Source: Thiotrichaceae bacterium (lineage in GTDB: Bacteria > Pseudomonadota > Gammaproteobacteria > SZUA-229). From it: a stretch of 5,521 nucleotides of DNA. The position numbers and the translations under genes are program-made. The stretch lies in the NCBI GenBank assembly GCA_002746365.1, contig NVWZ01000014.1, forward strand, positions 27,694-33,214, in the 5' to 3' direction. The notes under the pieces are model-generated. The model had not been told where the DNA came from, did not search any database, and worked only from the letters and a program-made list of their open reading frames with translations. Of this stretch, positions 1 through 5,480 are shown piece after piece. Every line of letters starts with the position of its first letter. Position 1 is the first letter of the stretch.

Positions 1-305
1 TTGGTGCAACCGGAGAACAAAGTGCAGCAATAGGCGTAAATGGTGATGAAGTGACGGGCGCATTATCTAACGCCGGTGCCGGTTACTTCTTTACTCGAAA
101 TGCAGGCGGCGTGTGGGCGCAGCAGGCTTATATGAAAGCCAGTAACACAGACAGTGGTGATTCATTCGGTACGTCCATCGAATTAAGTGGTGATGGTAAT
201 ACGCTTGCGGTTGGAGCCAGAAATGAAGATGGTAATGCAACGGGCATCGGTGGTGATGCGACTAACGATGACGAGAATGGCTCCGGTGCTGTTTATTTGT
301 ACTAA
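1..305 (+). CDS. FG-GAP repeat (beta-propeller) protein, 3' end only
   Basis: The frame is open from the window's left edge (codons in phase with base 3) to TAA at 303-305, giving the last 100 residues of a longer protein. What is visible is the end of one repeat and one complete repeat. Diagnostic pieces are WAQQAYMKASNTDSGDSFG, then SGDGNTLAVGA, then an Asp/Asn/Gly-rich stretch, ending GSGAVYLY. This is the pattern of FG-GAP/integrin-alpha-like repeats, in which each unit forms a propeller blade and the acidic loops often bind calcium. Such proteins are usually exported or cell-surface and may act in adhesion, but no function can be assigned here. The protein stops right after the last blade strand (VYLY), with no sorting signal, anchor or extra C-terminal domain. 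The GTG at base 51 is an internal valine, not a start, because the repeat homology runs upstream of it. The family call is confident; the role is not. Confidence 0.85.
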   Translation, partial: GATGEQSAAIGVNGDEVTGALSNAGAGYFFTRNAGGVWAQQAYMKASNTDSGDSFGTSIELSGDGNTLAVGARNEDGNATGIGGDATNDDENGSGAVYLY

Positions 306-339
306 ACGCGGTACTTATTTCCAGTAGTCAATTTGTTTG

Positions 340-420
340 CTGTCATCCCCGAATGTTTGTATCGGGAATCCAGTGTTTTTAATGCGCTAGATTCTCGATC
401 CAAACATTCGGAGATGACAG
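340..420. repeat. 81-bp imperfect inverted repeat, intergenic (MITE/REP-like)
   Basis: Arms 340-373 and 387-420 are reverse complements at 30 of 34 positions, with mismatches at pairs 348/412, 360/400, 365/395 and 371/389. They leave a loop of about 13 bases. The outer ends read CTGTCATC and GATGACAG. Inside is the CCGAATGTTT / AAACATTCGG core, and the left arm also carries ATCGGGAATCCAG. This resembles the small dispersed intergenic repeats (CGTCATTCCCG...GGGAATCCAG types) scattered through many proteobacterial genomes. No coding capacity and no convincing target-site duplication are visible. If transcribed it would fold into a long hairpin. The structure is seen directly; its nature as a dispersed element is inferred, since only one copy lies in the window. 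Confidence 0.75.
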
Positions 421-439
421 GATAGTTGTTTCTAATTTG

Positions 440-472
440 CGCCACATAGTCATATGTGGCGTTTCTGTTTTT
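440..472 (+). terminator. Rho-independent terminator
   Basis: A perfect 9-bp stem pairs 440-448 (CGCCACATA) with 453-461 (TATGTGGCG) around a GTCA tetraloop. It is followed at once by a T-rich tail at 462-472 (TTTCTGTTTTT). There is no T-tract on the other side, so it works on the + strand. It ends the transcript of the FG-GAP protein gene, about 135 bases after that gene's stop codon, and separates it from the cus operon. Confidence 0.85.
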
Positions 473-492
473 CTGTCTGAATCTGCTAGGCT

Positions 493-521
493 TGGACACA
501 CTAAGAATAATTCTTTGTAAG
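493..521 (+). promoter_or_regulatory. Possible sigma-70 promoter of the cusBA operon with palindrome in the spacer
   Basis: TGGACA (493-498, 5 of 6 to the -35 consensus) and TGTAAG (516-521, 4 of 6 to the -10) are 17 bases apart. The spacer holds a perfect 13-bp palindrome, AAGAAT-A-ATTCTT, at 503-515. An operator in the spacer is typical of MerR-family metal regulators such as CueR, but those promoters usually have a 19-20 bp spacer and this palindrome is not the CueR consensus. No CusR-type box is seen. Position between the upstream terminator and cusB fits an operon promoter. The -10 is weak, so this is a tentative call. Confidence 0.3.
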
Positions 522-563
522 GTCTAAATAATAGCGTTCAGTGATAGACGTTTAGAAATAAAA

Positions 564-1799
564 ATGAAAAAAAATATTTTTAAAAGCCTGGGTTCCAGTT
601 TTGCAATAGCGATAATGAGTTTTATGGTTATTGGCTGCGACAATAACAGCAGCAATCATGCGGCAGACAGCGCAAAAGAAGAAACGGCACTAGAACATGC
701 CATCTTGCATGTTGATCCTAATTACGTGTGTCCTATGCATTCGCAAATTACTGACACAGAAGCGAGTTCATGTCCTATCTGCGGAATGAATCTTGAGTTG
801 CGCGAAAGTCCGCAGCAAGGTGAAGATTCAGAGGCGGTATTTATATCCGCCGCTATGGTGAACAATCTTGGCGTGCGATTGGAGCATGTTGAATTCGGCT
901 CGGTTTCCGAAGAGGTTTATGCTTCAGGTTTTGTTGAGAGGGTGTCGGATGCTCAGGAAGAAAATATTAGCAGTAAAGTAAGGGGTTTTTTGCTGGGGGT
1001 TTCTGTACAAAGCGGTGATTGGGTGGAAGAAGGTGATGTGTTAGTCACCATCGAAGTGGCGTCCTATTATAAATGGGTGTCTGACTATGTCGAAGCCATG
1101 GAAAGTTCACAGATAACTAAAGCATTAAAGTTGCGTAAAAAATTGTTGGCAATGGGTGTCGGTGATGAAGTGCTTGCGGGTTACGATCAAGATCGCCCTT
1201 TATCAAAAAATCTGGAAATTGTTGCACCATTCCCGGGTGAAGTAACCTGGGTTATTGAAAGCAAAAACAGTGATAATGAAAAAATAGTTGTCGGGACAAG
1301 ATTAGTGCAAGTCACTGCGCCATCATTAGCCGAAGTGGATTTACGCAGTTATTCACGTCTTGCCCGTGGTGTGAAAGTTGGACATACCGGCACACTGGGC
1401 GTGGCGCATCTGCCGGGAAGAATCTGGCCGGGTAGAGTGGTTGAAGTTATTCATAACCGGGCTGGCTTTTATTCTGCGCTGCGTTTCCATGTATTAGTTC
1501 CTTATGGATTATTAGAGCCAGGTGCTTTTGGTGGTGCCTATGTTAATGCGGGTACTGCAGAGAAAGTGTTACGTGTACCCACTAGTGCCATTATTTATGA
1601 TGAAGATAATACCCGAGTTATACGTTCAACACTGGATGATTACTTTGAAGCGGTTGATGTGGAACTGGGTTTTGAAGGCCATAAATGGGTGGAGATAAAG
1701 TCGGGTTTAGAACAGGGTGATCATGTAGTGACTCGTGGCCAGTTTTTGATTGATTCCGAGGCGACACTTCAAGCTGGATTTAAACGTCTTTCTAAATAG
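564..1799 (+). CDS. cusB: CusB-like periplasmic adaptor of a Cu(I)/Ag(I) RND efflux pump, with heavy-metal-binding domain
   Basis: This is the membrane-fusion (adaptor) subunit that bridges the inner-membrane pump and an outer-membrane channel and delivers metal to the pump. The 411 residues start with a lipoprotein signal peptide: KK at 2-3, a hydrophobic core at about 9-23, and lipobox VIGC with the acylated Cys25. The next residue is Asp26, the classic inner-membrane retention signal in Enterobacteria. Residues 54-78 form a small heavy-metal-binding domain with YVCPMH (Cys56, Met58, His59) and CPICGM (Cys70, Cys73, Met75). The lipoyl half-motifs lie at about 133-165 and 217-252, separated by a helical hairpin at about 165-205. 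Beta-barrel and membrane-proximal domains follow to the end (RVPTSAIIYDEDNTRV, GLEQGDHVVTRGQFLIDSE). The start is fixed by the signal peptide, although the Shine-Dalgarno is weak. It lies 39 bases upstream of cusA and is surely co-transcribed. The family call is firm; Cu/Ag specificity rests on the metal domain and on cusA. Confidence 0.92.
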   Translation: MKKNIFKSLGSSFAIAIMSFMVIGCDNNSSNHAADSAKEETALEHAILHVDPNYVCPMHSQITDTEASSCPICGMNLELRESPQQGEDSEAVFISAAMVNNLGVRLEHVEFGSVSEEVYASGFVERVSDAQEENISSKVRGFLLGVSVQSGDWVEEGDVLVTIEVASYYKWVSDYVEAMESSQITKALKLRKKLLAMGVGDEVLAGYDQDRPLSKNLEIVAPFPGEVTWVIESKNSDNEKIVVGTRLVQVTAPSLAEVDLRSYSRLARGVKVGHTGTLGVAHLPGRIWPGRVVEVIHNRAGFYSALRFHVLVPYGLLEPGAFGGAYVNAGTAEKVLRVPTSAIIYDEDNTRVIRSTLDDYFEAVDVELGFEGHKWVEIKSGLEQGDHVVTRGQFLIDSEATLQAGFKRLSK

Positions 1800-1838
1800 T
1801 TACGGCTCTATATTTACGTTAAATGGTCAAATAAGTCG

Positions 1839-4800
1839 ATGGGTATAAATAAAATTATTGAGTGGTCGGTCCGCAACAGACACATTATGTTGCTAATGAC
1901 TATTCTGATTACCGTTTCAGGTGTTCATTTATTAAAAGATTTACCGCTCGATGCAGTGCCAGATTTGTCAGAGGTGCAGGTGATTGTTCGGGCGCATTAT
2001 ACCGGGCATGATCCACAGGTTGTTGAAGATCAAATCACCTATCCACTTGCATCTGCCATGTTAGGTACACCCGGTGCGCGTGTTGTTAGAGGGTATTCGT
2101 TTACCGGTGATGCTTATATTTATATTATTTTTGAAGATGGTACCGATCCATACTGGGCACGCAGTCGTGTGCTCGAGTCTTTAACCGAAATCCGAGAACG
2201 CTTACCTTCCGATGCACGTATTGTGCTGGGGCCCGATGCTAGTGGGGTTGGTTGGATATACCAATATGCTCTGATTGATAGAAGCCGGCGACATGATCTG
2301 GCTGATTTGCGATCCATTCAAGACTGGTTTATGCGATATGAACTTGCCGGTATTGACGGTGTGGCAGAAGTCGCGACAGTGGGCGGTGTAGAAAAAACGT
2401 ATGAAATCACATTTGATCCCGCCTTGCTGGAAGCACACCAAATTAATTATAAAATGATAAAGCAGGCCATTGTCGATGCTAGCCATGAGGTCAGTGGCTC
2501 TGTCATAGAAATGGGTGAGTCTGAATATTTGTTACGCGGAGTGGGTTATCTGCGTGGTATCGATGATATACGTCGCGTACCGATGTTGCATCACTGGGAT
2601 CTGGGATCGGTACCGCGTATTGGTGATATTTCAGAAGTGCGCGTGATGCCTGCGCCAAGACGGGGAATAGCCGAACTTGATGGTGAAGGCGAAGTTGTGG
2701 GTGGCATTGTGGTTATGCAAAGGGGCGCCAACGCGCTTGCGACCATTGAGCGTGTGCAGGCAAAACTGGAACAGTTAAAAGCATCCTTGCCAGAAGGCGT
2801 CGAAATTGTCGAGACATACAATCGTGCTGATTTAATCAAACGTACCGTCAGCACATTAAGTCATCGCCTGGTCGAAGAATTTATTGCGGTGGTATTAGTG
2901 TGTGCCGTATTTTTATTTCATGCCCGATCTTCATTGGTTATTCTGTTTTCGTTGCCTATCGGAATTCTTGCGGCTTTTATGGTTATGTCATGGCAGGGCA
3001 TTACGGCAAATATTATGTCATTAGGCGGTATTGCCATTGCCATTGGTGCCATGGTCGATGCGACCATCGTGATGATAGAAAATGTGCATAAACGACTGGA
3101 AGGGAAAAAGGGTCGAGCGACAAATGAAACCATTGCCGCCGCATTGTGTGAAGTTGGCAGGCCATTGTTCATTTCGTTAATTATTATTACCGTCAGTTTT
3201 ATGCCTATTTTTGCGTTAGAAGCGCAGGAAGGCAGAATGTTTTCTCCGCTGGCTTATACAAAAACCTATGCCATGGCAGCAGCAGCAGGTATTTCGATAA
3301 CCCTGGTACCGGCTTTAATTGCGTATCTGGTACGCGGCGGTATTCGACCTGAGCTGGATAACCCGATTAATCGTTGGTTAGCAGCCGGTTATAAGCCTAT
3401 GTTGACTTCAGCACTAAATCGTCCGACTGCAACCATCGTTATTGCCATACTCATTATGTTAAGCGCGTTCATTCCTTATCAAAAACTGGGGGTTGAATTT
3501 TTACCCACTCTGGATGAAGGTGATCTCTTATATATGCCGAGTACCTTGCCTTCCCTCTCGATTGGTAAGGCGGCTGAGTTGTTACAACAAACCGACCGTT
3601 TGATTAAGCAGGTGCCTGAGGTTAAGCGCGTTTTTGGCAAGATAGGTCGTGCTGATACGGCGACGGATCCTGCGCCTTTAACCATGATCGAAACCACGAT
3701 TCAGTTACATCCTCGTGAAGACTGGCGAGAAGGACAGACGCTAGATGGTATAAAAGAAGAACTCAATCGAATCGTTAAGGTACCTGGTCTGGCGGCGAAT
3801 AGTTGGTTAATGCCTATTGAAGCCCGTACCAGTATGCTGGCAACCGGCATTCGTACACCGGTCGGAATAAAGATTGCTGGGCCTGATCTGGGTGTTATCG
3901 AAAAGCTTGGGCAACAGGTGGAAAGTATTGTTCGGGATATTCCCGGTACAAAATCAGCTTATGCAGAACGTGTTGAATCAGCGCGTTATATCAATATTGA
4001 AATGGATCATGAATCGGTTGCGCGTTACGGCGTGAGTGTCGGCGATGTGCACGAGGTAGTGCGCGTGGCACTGGGTGGTGAAACGATTGCCTGGACGGTA
4101 GAGGGCCGAGAACGATACCCTGTGCGTATGCGGATGGATCGTCGTTTTCGTGATTCAGTGCAACGAATCAAACAAATACCGGTTGATACTAAACGGGGCT
4201 TGGTCGCTTTAGGTGACATTGCTGAATTCTCCTTAAAAAGAGGACCGGCGATGATAAAAAGCGAAAATGCGCAGCCCAATGGCTGGACATATATCAACAT
4301 TGAAGGTCGTGATATTGGTTCATGGTTAGATGAGGCGCGCGCTGAAGTGTCTTCGTCGATGGTGTTGCCGCCGGGGTACTCATTAACCTGGTCAGGGCAA
4401 TATGAATACCTGGAACGTATCAGTGCGCGTCTGGCGGTCATCATTCCTCTGGTTATCGGATTAATACTGGTTTTACTCTATATCAACTTTGGTAACCTTG
4501 CCGAAACGTTAATGGTGATGCTGGCGTTGCCTTTGGCACTGGTAGGCGGAACCTGGTTATTGTGGATACTTAATTTTGAATTATCTATCGCCGTGGCAGT
4601 GGGGTTTATTGCGGTTGCCGGGGTAGCGGTGGAGTTTGGCGTGGTCATGTTGCTTTATCTGGATCAGGCGGTCGATCGTCTACAGCCAAAAAATGCCAGG
4701 GCTCTGCGTGAAGCCGTAACAGAAGGTGCTTTACTGCGTTTGCGTCCAAAAGCAATGACCGTCTGTGTGATCTTTGCCGGTTTGCTACCTATCTTGATCG

Positions 4801-4940
4801 GTAGTGGTGCGGGATCAGAAGTAATGAAACGCATTGCTGCGCCGATGGTGGGCGGAATGATTACCGCACCGCTGGTTTCGCTTATTGTTATTCCCGTGTT
4901 GTACTACATCTGGCAAAAGCGGTTAATTGATAAGCAGTAA
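1839..4940 (+). CDS. cusA: CusA-type heavy-metal RND pump (Cu(I)/Ag(I), HME4 group)
   Basis: This is the inner-membrane proton/metal antiporter of the Cus efflux complex; it works as a trimer and takes Cu(I)/Ag(I) from the periplasm or cytoplasm. It has 1033 residues, close to E. coli CusA (1047). Layout: TM1 about 15-33, periplasmic porter domain about 35-340, TM2-6 about 345-497, TM7 about 530-547, second porter domain about 550-862, TM8-12 about 866-1025. TM4 reads AIGAMVDATIVMIEN, the HME4 signature, unlike the DFGxxVD motif of CzcA pumps. By alignment from memory with E. coli CusA, the metal-site methionines 573, 623 and 672 correspond to Met566 (LLYMPSTLP), Met616 (APLTMIETT) and Met666 (TSMLATG). 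Path residues Glu560, Asp610, Glu618 and Arg663 are kept, and Lys678 is Arg672 here. Proton-relay residues Asp405, Glu939 and Lys984 correspond to Asp407, Glu932 and Lys971. All key sites are intact, so it should be active. No clear Shine-Dalgarno precedes the ATG, but the MGINKIIEWSVRNR start matches the family. Confidence 0.95.
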   Translation: MGINKIIEWSVRNRHIMLLMTILITVSGVHLLKDLPLDAVPDLSEVQVIVRAHYTGHDPQVVEDQITYPLASAMLGTPGARVVRGYSFTGDAYIYIIFEDGTDPYWARSRVLESLTEIRERLPSDARIVLGPDASGVGWIYQYALIDRSRRHDLADLRSIQDWFMRYELAGIDGVAEVATVGGVEKTYEITFDPALLEAHQINYKMIKQAIVDASHEVSGSVIEMGESEYLLRGVGYLRGIDDIRRVPMLHHWDLGSVPRIGDISEVRVMPAPRRGIAELDGEGEVVGGIVVMQRGANALATIERVQAKLEQLKASLPEGVEIVETYNRADLIKRTVSTLSHRLVEEFIAVVLVCAVFLFHARSSLVILFSLPIGILAAFMVMSWQGITANIMSLGGIAIAIGAMVDATIVMIENVHKRLEGKKGRATNETIAAALCEVGRPLFISLIIITVSFMPIFALEAQEGRMFSPLAYTKTYAMAAAAGISITLVPALIAYLVRGGIRPELDNPINRWLAAGYKPMLTSALNRPTATIVIAILIMLSAFIPYQKLGVEFLPTLDEGDLLYMPSTLPSLSIGKAAELLQQTDRLIKQVPEVKRVFGKIGRADTATDPAPLTMIETTIQLHPREDWREGQTLDGIKEELNRIVKVPGLAANSWLMPIEARTSMLATGIRTPVGIKIAGPDLGVIEKLGQQVESIVRDIPGTKSAYAERVESARYINIEMDHESVARYGVSVGDVHEVVRVALGGETIAWTVEGRERYPVRMRMDRRFRDSVQRIKQIPVDTKRGLVALGDIAEFSLKRGPAMIKSENAQPNGWTYINIEGRDIGSWLDEARAEVSSSMVLPPGYSLTWSGQYEYLERISARLAVIIPLVIGLILVLLYINFGNLAETLMVMLALPLALVGGTWLLWILNFELSIAVAVGFIAVAGVAVEFGVVMLLYLDQAVDRLQPKNARALREAVTEGALLRLRPKAMTVCVIFAGLLPILIGSGAGSEVMKRIAAPMVGGMITAPLVSLIVIPVLYYIWQKRLIDKQ

Positions 4941-5003
4941 TCTATATTTGAGCACTGTATTTTGTTGTGAATGACCCCTAACTTTTATCACTCGAGACTT
5001 TTC

Positions 5004-5017
5004 TTGATATAAATCAA
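5004..5017. promoter_or_regulatory. FNR/Anr box (perfect consensus)
   Basis: TTGAT-ATAA-ATCAA matches the full FNR-family consensus TTGAT-N4-ATCAA at every defined base. FNR/Anr proteins bind such sites under oxygen limitation. It lies 64 bases after the cusA stop and 464 bases before the next gene, so its target promoter is unclear. No good -10 sits at the class II distance of about 30 bases. An alternative reading is a weak AT-rich hairpin followed by TTTTT that could end the cusA transcript. Confidence 0.5.
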
Positions 5018-5090
5018 TTTTTGTCAATATTTCTTACACTCAATCTGAATAAGTAAATTAGCATTTATTAATTTAACTAAATTTAATGGT

Positions 5091-5118
5091 TTCAATAGTT
5101 TAGATTGCTTCTTATAAT
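5091..5118 (+). promoter_or_regulatory. Possible sigma-70 promoter (perfect -10, weak -35)
   Basis: TATAAT at 5113-5118 is a perfect -10. The -35 candidate TTCAAT (5091-5096, spacer 16) matches only 3 of 6. In such AT-rich DNA a chance TATAAT is quite likely. If real, it would start transcription near 5125, giving either a leader of about 355 bases for the gene at 5481 or a small RNA. Confidence 0.2.
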
Positions 5119-5174
5119 TTCCCACATGATTTTAATCAATATTGGTTGTAATACCTAAGTGTTACTGCCATTTG

Positions 5175-5202
5175 TGACAGCAATTCATGTCAGATATGTC
5201 AG
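5175..5202. promoter_or_regulatory. TGTCA half-site cluster, candidate enhancer for the sigma-54 promoter
   Basis: TGACA (5175-5179) and TGTCA (5188-5192) form an inverted repeat with an 8-base gap. ATGTCAG then occurs twice in tandem, at 5187-5193 and 5196-5202, one 9-bp step apart. Counted from the inferred start near 5345, the cluster lies at about -170 to -143, the usual distance for binding sites of sigma-54 activator proteins. The pattern is seen directly; the activator is unknown. It does not match the NtrC (GCACC...GGTGC) or NifA (TGT-N10-ACA) consensus. Confidence 0.35.
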
Positions 5203-5318
5203 CATCCACGTTTTTTTTGTAGGATAAACCTTACAGCACATAAATTTACACTTTCTGAATGGGTCTAACATTTCCAATTTTTTAGTGAAACCCCCACCTA
5301 ATGAGTCTTTTAAAGCTT

Positions 5319-5334
5319 TGGCATAATACTTGCT
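5319..5334 (+). promoter_or_regulatory. Sigma-54 (RpoN) -24/-12 promoter
   Basis: TGGCATAATACTTGCT fits the consensus TGGCAY-N5-TTGCW. GG at 5320-5321 and GC at 5332-5333 are separated by exactly 10 bases, the invariant spacing. Transcription should start near 5345, giving a leader of about 136 bases for the gene starting at 5481. RpoN promoters need an ATP-using activator bound upstream, and a candidate site cluster lies at 5175-5202. Confidence 0.7.
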
Positions 5335-5343
5335 TTGTAAGCT

Positions 5344-5359
5344 TGTGAGTCATATCACA
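5344..5359. promoter_or_regulatory. CRP-type operator (perfect TGTGA-N6-TCACA)
   Basis: TGTGA-GTCATA-TCACA has both half-sites and the 6-base gap of the CRP/Vfr consensus intact. It directly follows the sigma-54 promoter and covers the predicted transcription start. Bound cAMP-CRP there would be expected to block, not help, that promoter. No good -10 lies at the -41.5 or -61.5 distance downstream, so an activating role on a sigma-70 promoter is not supported. Binding is inferred from sequence only. Confidence 0.55.
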
Positions 5360-5387
5360 CAGTTGCATCGTTATATGGCGCACGCTT

Positions 5388-5415
5388 TAACAAAATTATC
5401 AGCAGCATTTTGTTA
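5388..5415. repeat. Inverted repeat in the inferred leader (9-bp arms)
   Basis: TAACAAAAT (5388-5396) and ATTTTGTTA (5407-5415) are perfect reverse complements around a 10-base loop. TTATCAG also recurs directly at 5396-5402 and 5413-5419. It could be an RNA hairpin in the leader or a DNA operator. It is too AT-rich to be a good terminator. Confidence 0.4.
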
Positions 5416-5435
5416 TCAGTAATTTTAATTTTACT

Positions 5436-5466
5436 GTTTGCAGCAAGATTAAATCTTGCAACAAAC
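5436..5466. repeat. Inverted repeat just upstream of the ribosome binding site
   Basis: GCAAGATT (5443-5450) and AATCTTGC (5452-5459) pair perfectly around a single base. After a 2x2 mismatch the stem resumes with GTTTG (5436-5440) and CAAAC (5462-5466). The structure ends one base before the Shine-Dalgarno, so an RNA hairpin would leave the ribosome site free. It could stabilise the mRNA or respond to a factor; as DNA it could be an operator. Confidence 0.45.
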
Positions 5467-5467
5467 C

Positions 5468-5473
5468 AAGGGG
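5468..5473 (+). promoter_or_regulatory. Strong Shine-Dalgarno for the gene at 5481
   Basis: AAGGGG sits 7 bases before the ATG, a near-ideal placement. It supports the start codon choice and suggests efficient translation, in contrast to the poor sites before cusB and cusA. Confidence 0.75.
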
Positions 5474-5480
5474 AAAATAA

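Larger units (their letters stand above)
4941..5480. other. 540-bp AT-rich intergenic regulatory region
   Basis: No plausible gene is found on either strand between the cusA stop and the next start codon, and base composition is visibly more AT-rich than in the flanking genes. It carries an FNR box, a possible sigma-70 promoter, a TGTCA half-site cluster, a sigma-54 promoter, a CRP-type palindrome, two inverted repeats and a Shine-Dalgarno, each listed separately. I could not find a convincing rho-independent terminator for cusA. The T8 run at 5211-5218 has no adjoining GC-rich stem. A small RNA could be hidden here, but nothing in the sequence proves one. Confidence 0.6.

Noticed and set aside
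302..499. 65-codon open frame on the minus strand in the first intergenic region
   Set aside because: It runs through the inverted repeat and the terminator, and its translation resembles nothing known.
1823..1834. Three-codon open frame (ATG GTC AAA TAA) between cusB and cusA
   Set aside because: It has no ribosome site and such a minimal frame is expected by chance; there is no sign of a leader peptide.
4025..4444. 139-codon open frame on the minus strand within cusA
   Set aside because: It lies wholly inside a well-conserved CusA coding region, has a low-complexity Arg/Ser/Thr/Pro-rich translation with no recognisable domain, and no ribosome site stands out. It is a shadow frame, as are the other antisense frames in cusA (2120-2486, 2591-2854, 2918-3172, 3479-3697).
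5134..5147. Near-palindrome AATCAATATTGGTT, possibly an IHF or FNR-like site
   Set aside because: It does not fit WATCAA-N4-TTR or TTGAT-N4-ATCAA, and near-palindromes are common in such AT-rich DNA.
5211..5218. T8 run as the tail of a terminator
   Set aside because: No stable GC-containing stem ends next to it; the nearest pairing (TGACA/TGTCA) is short and ends about 19 bases away.
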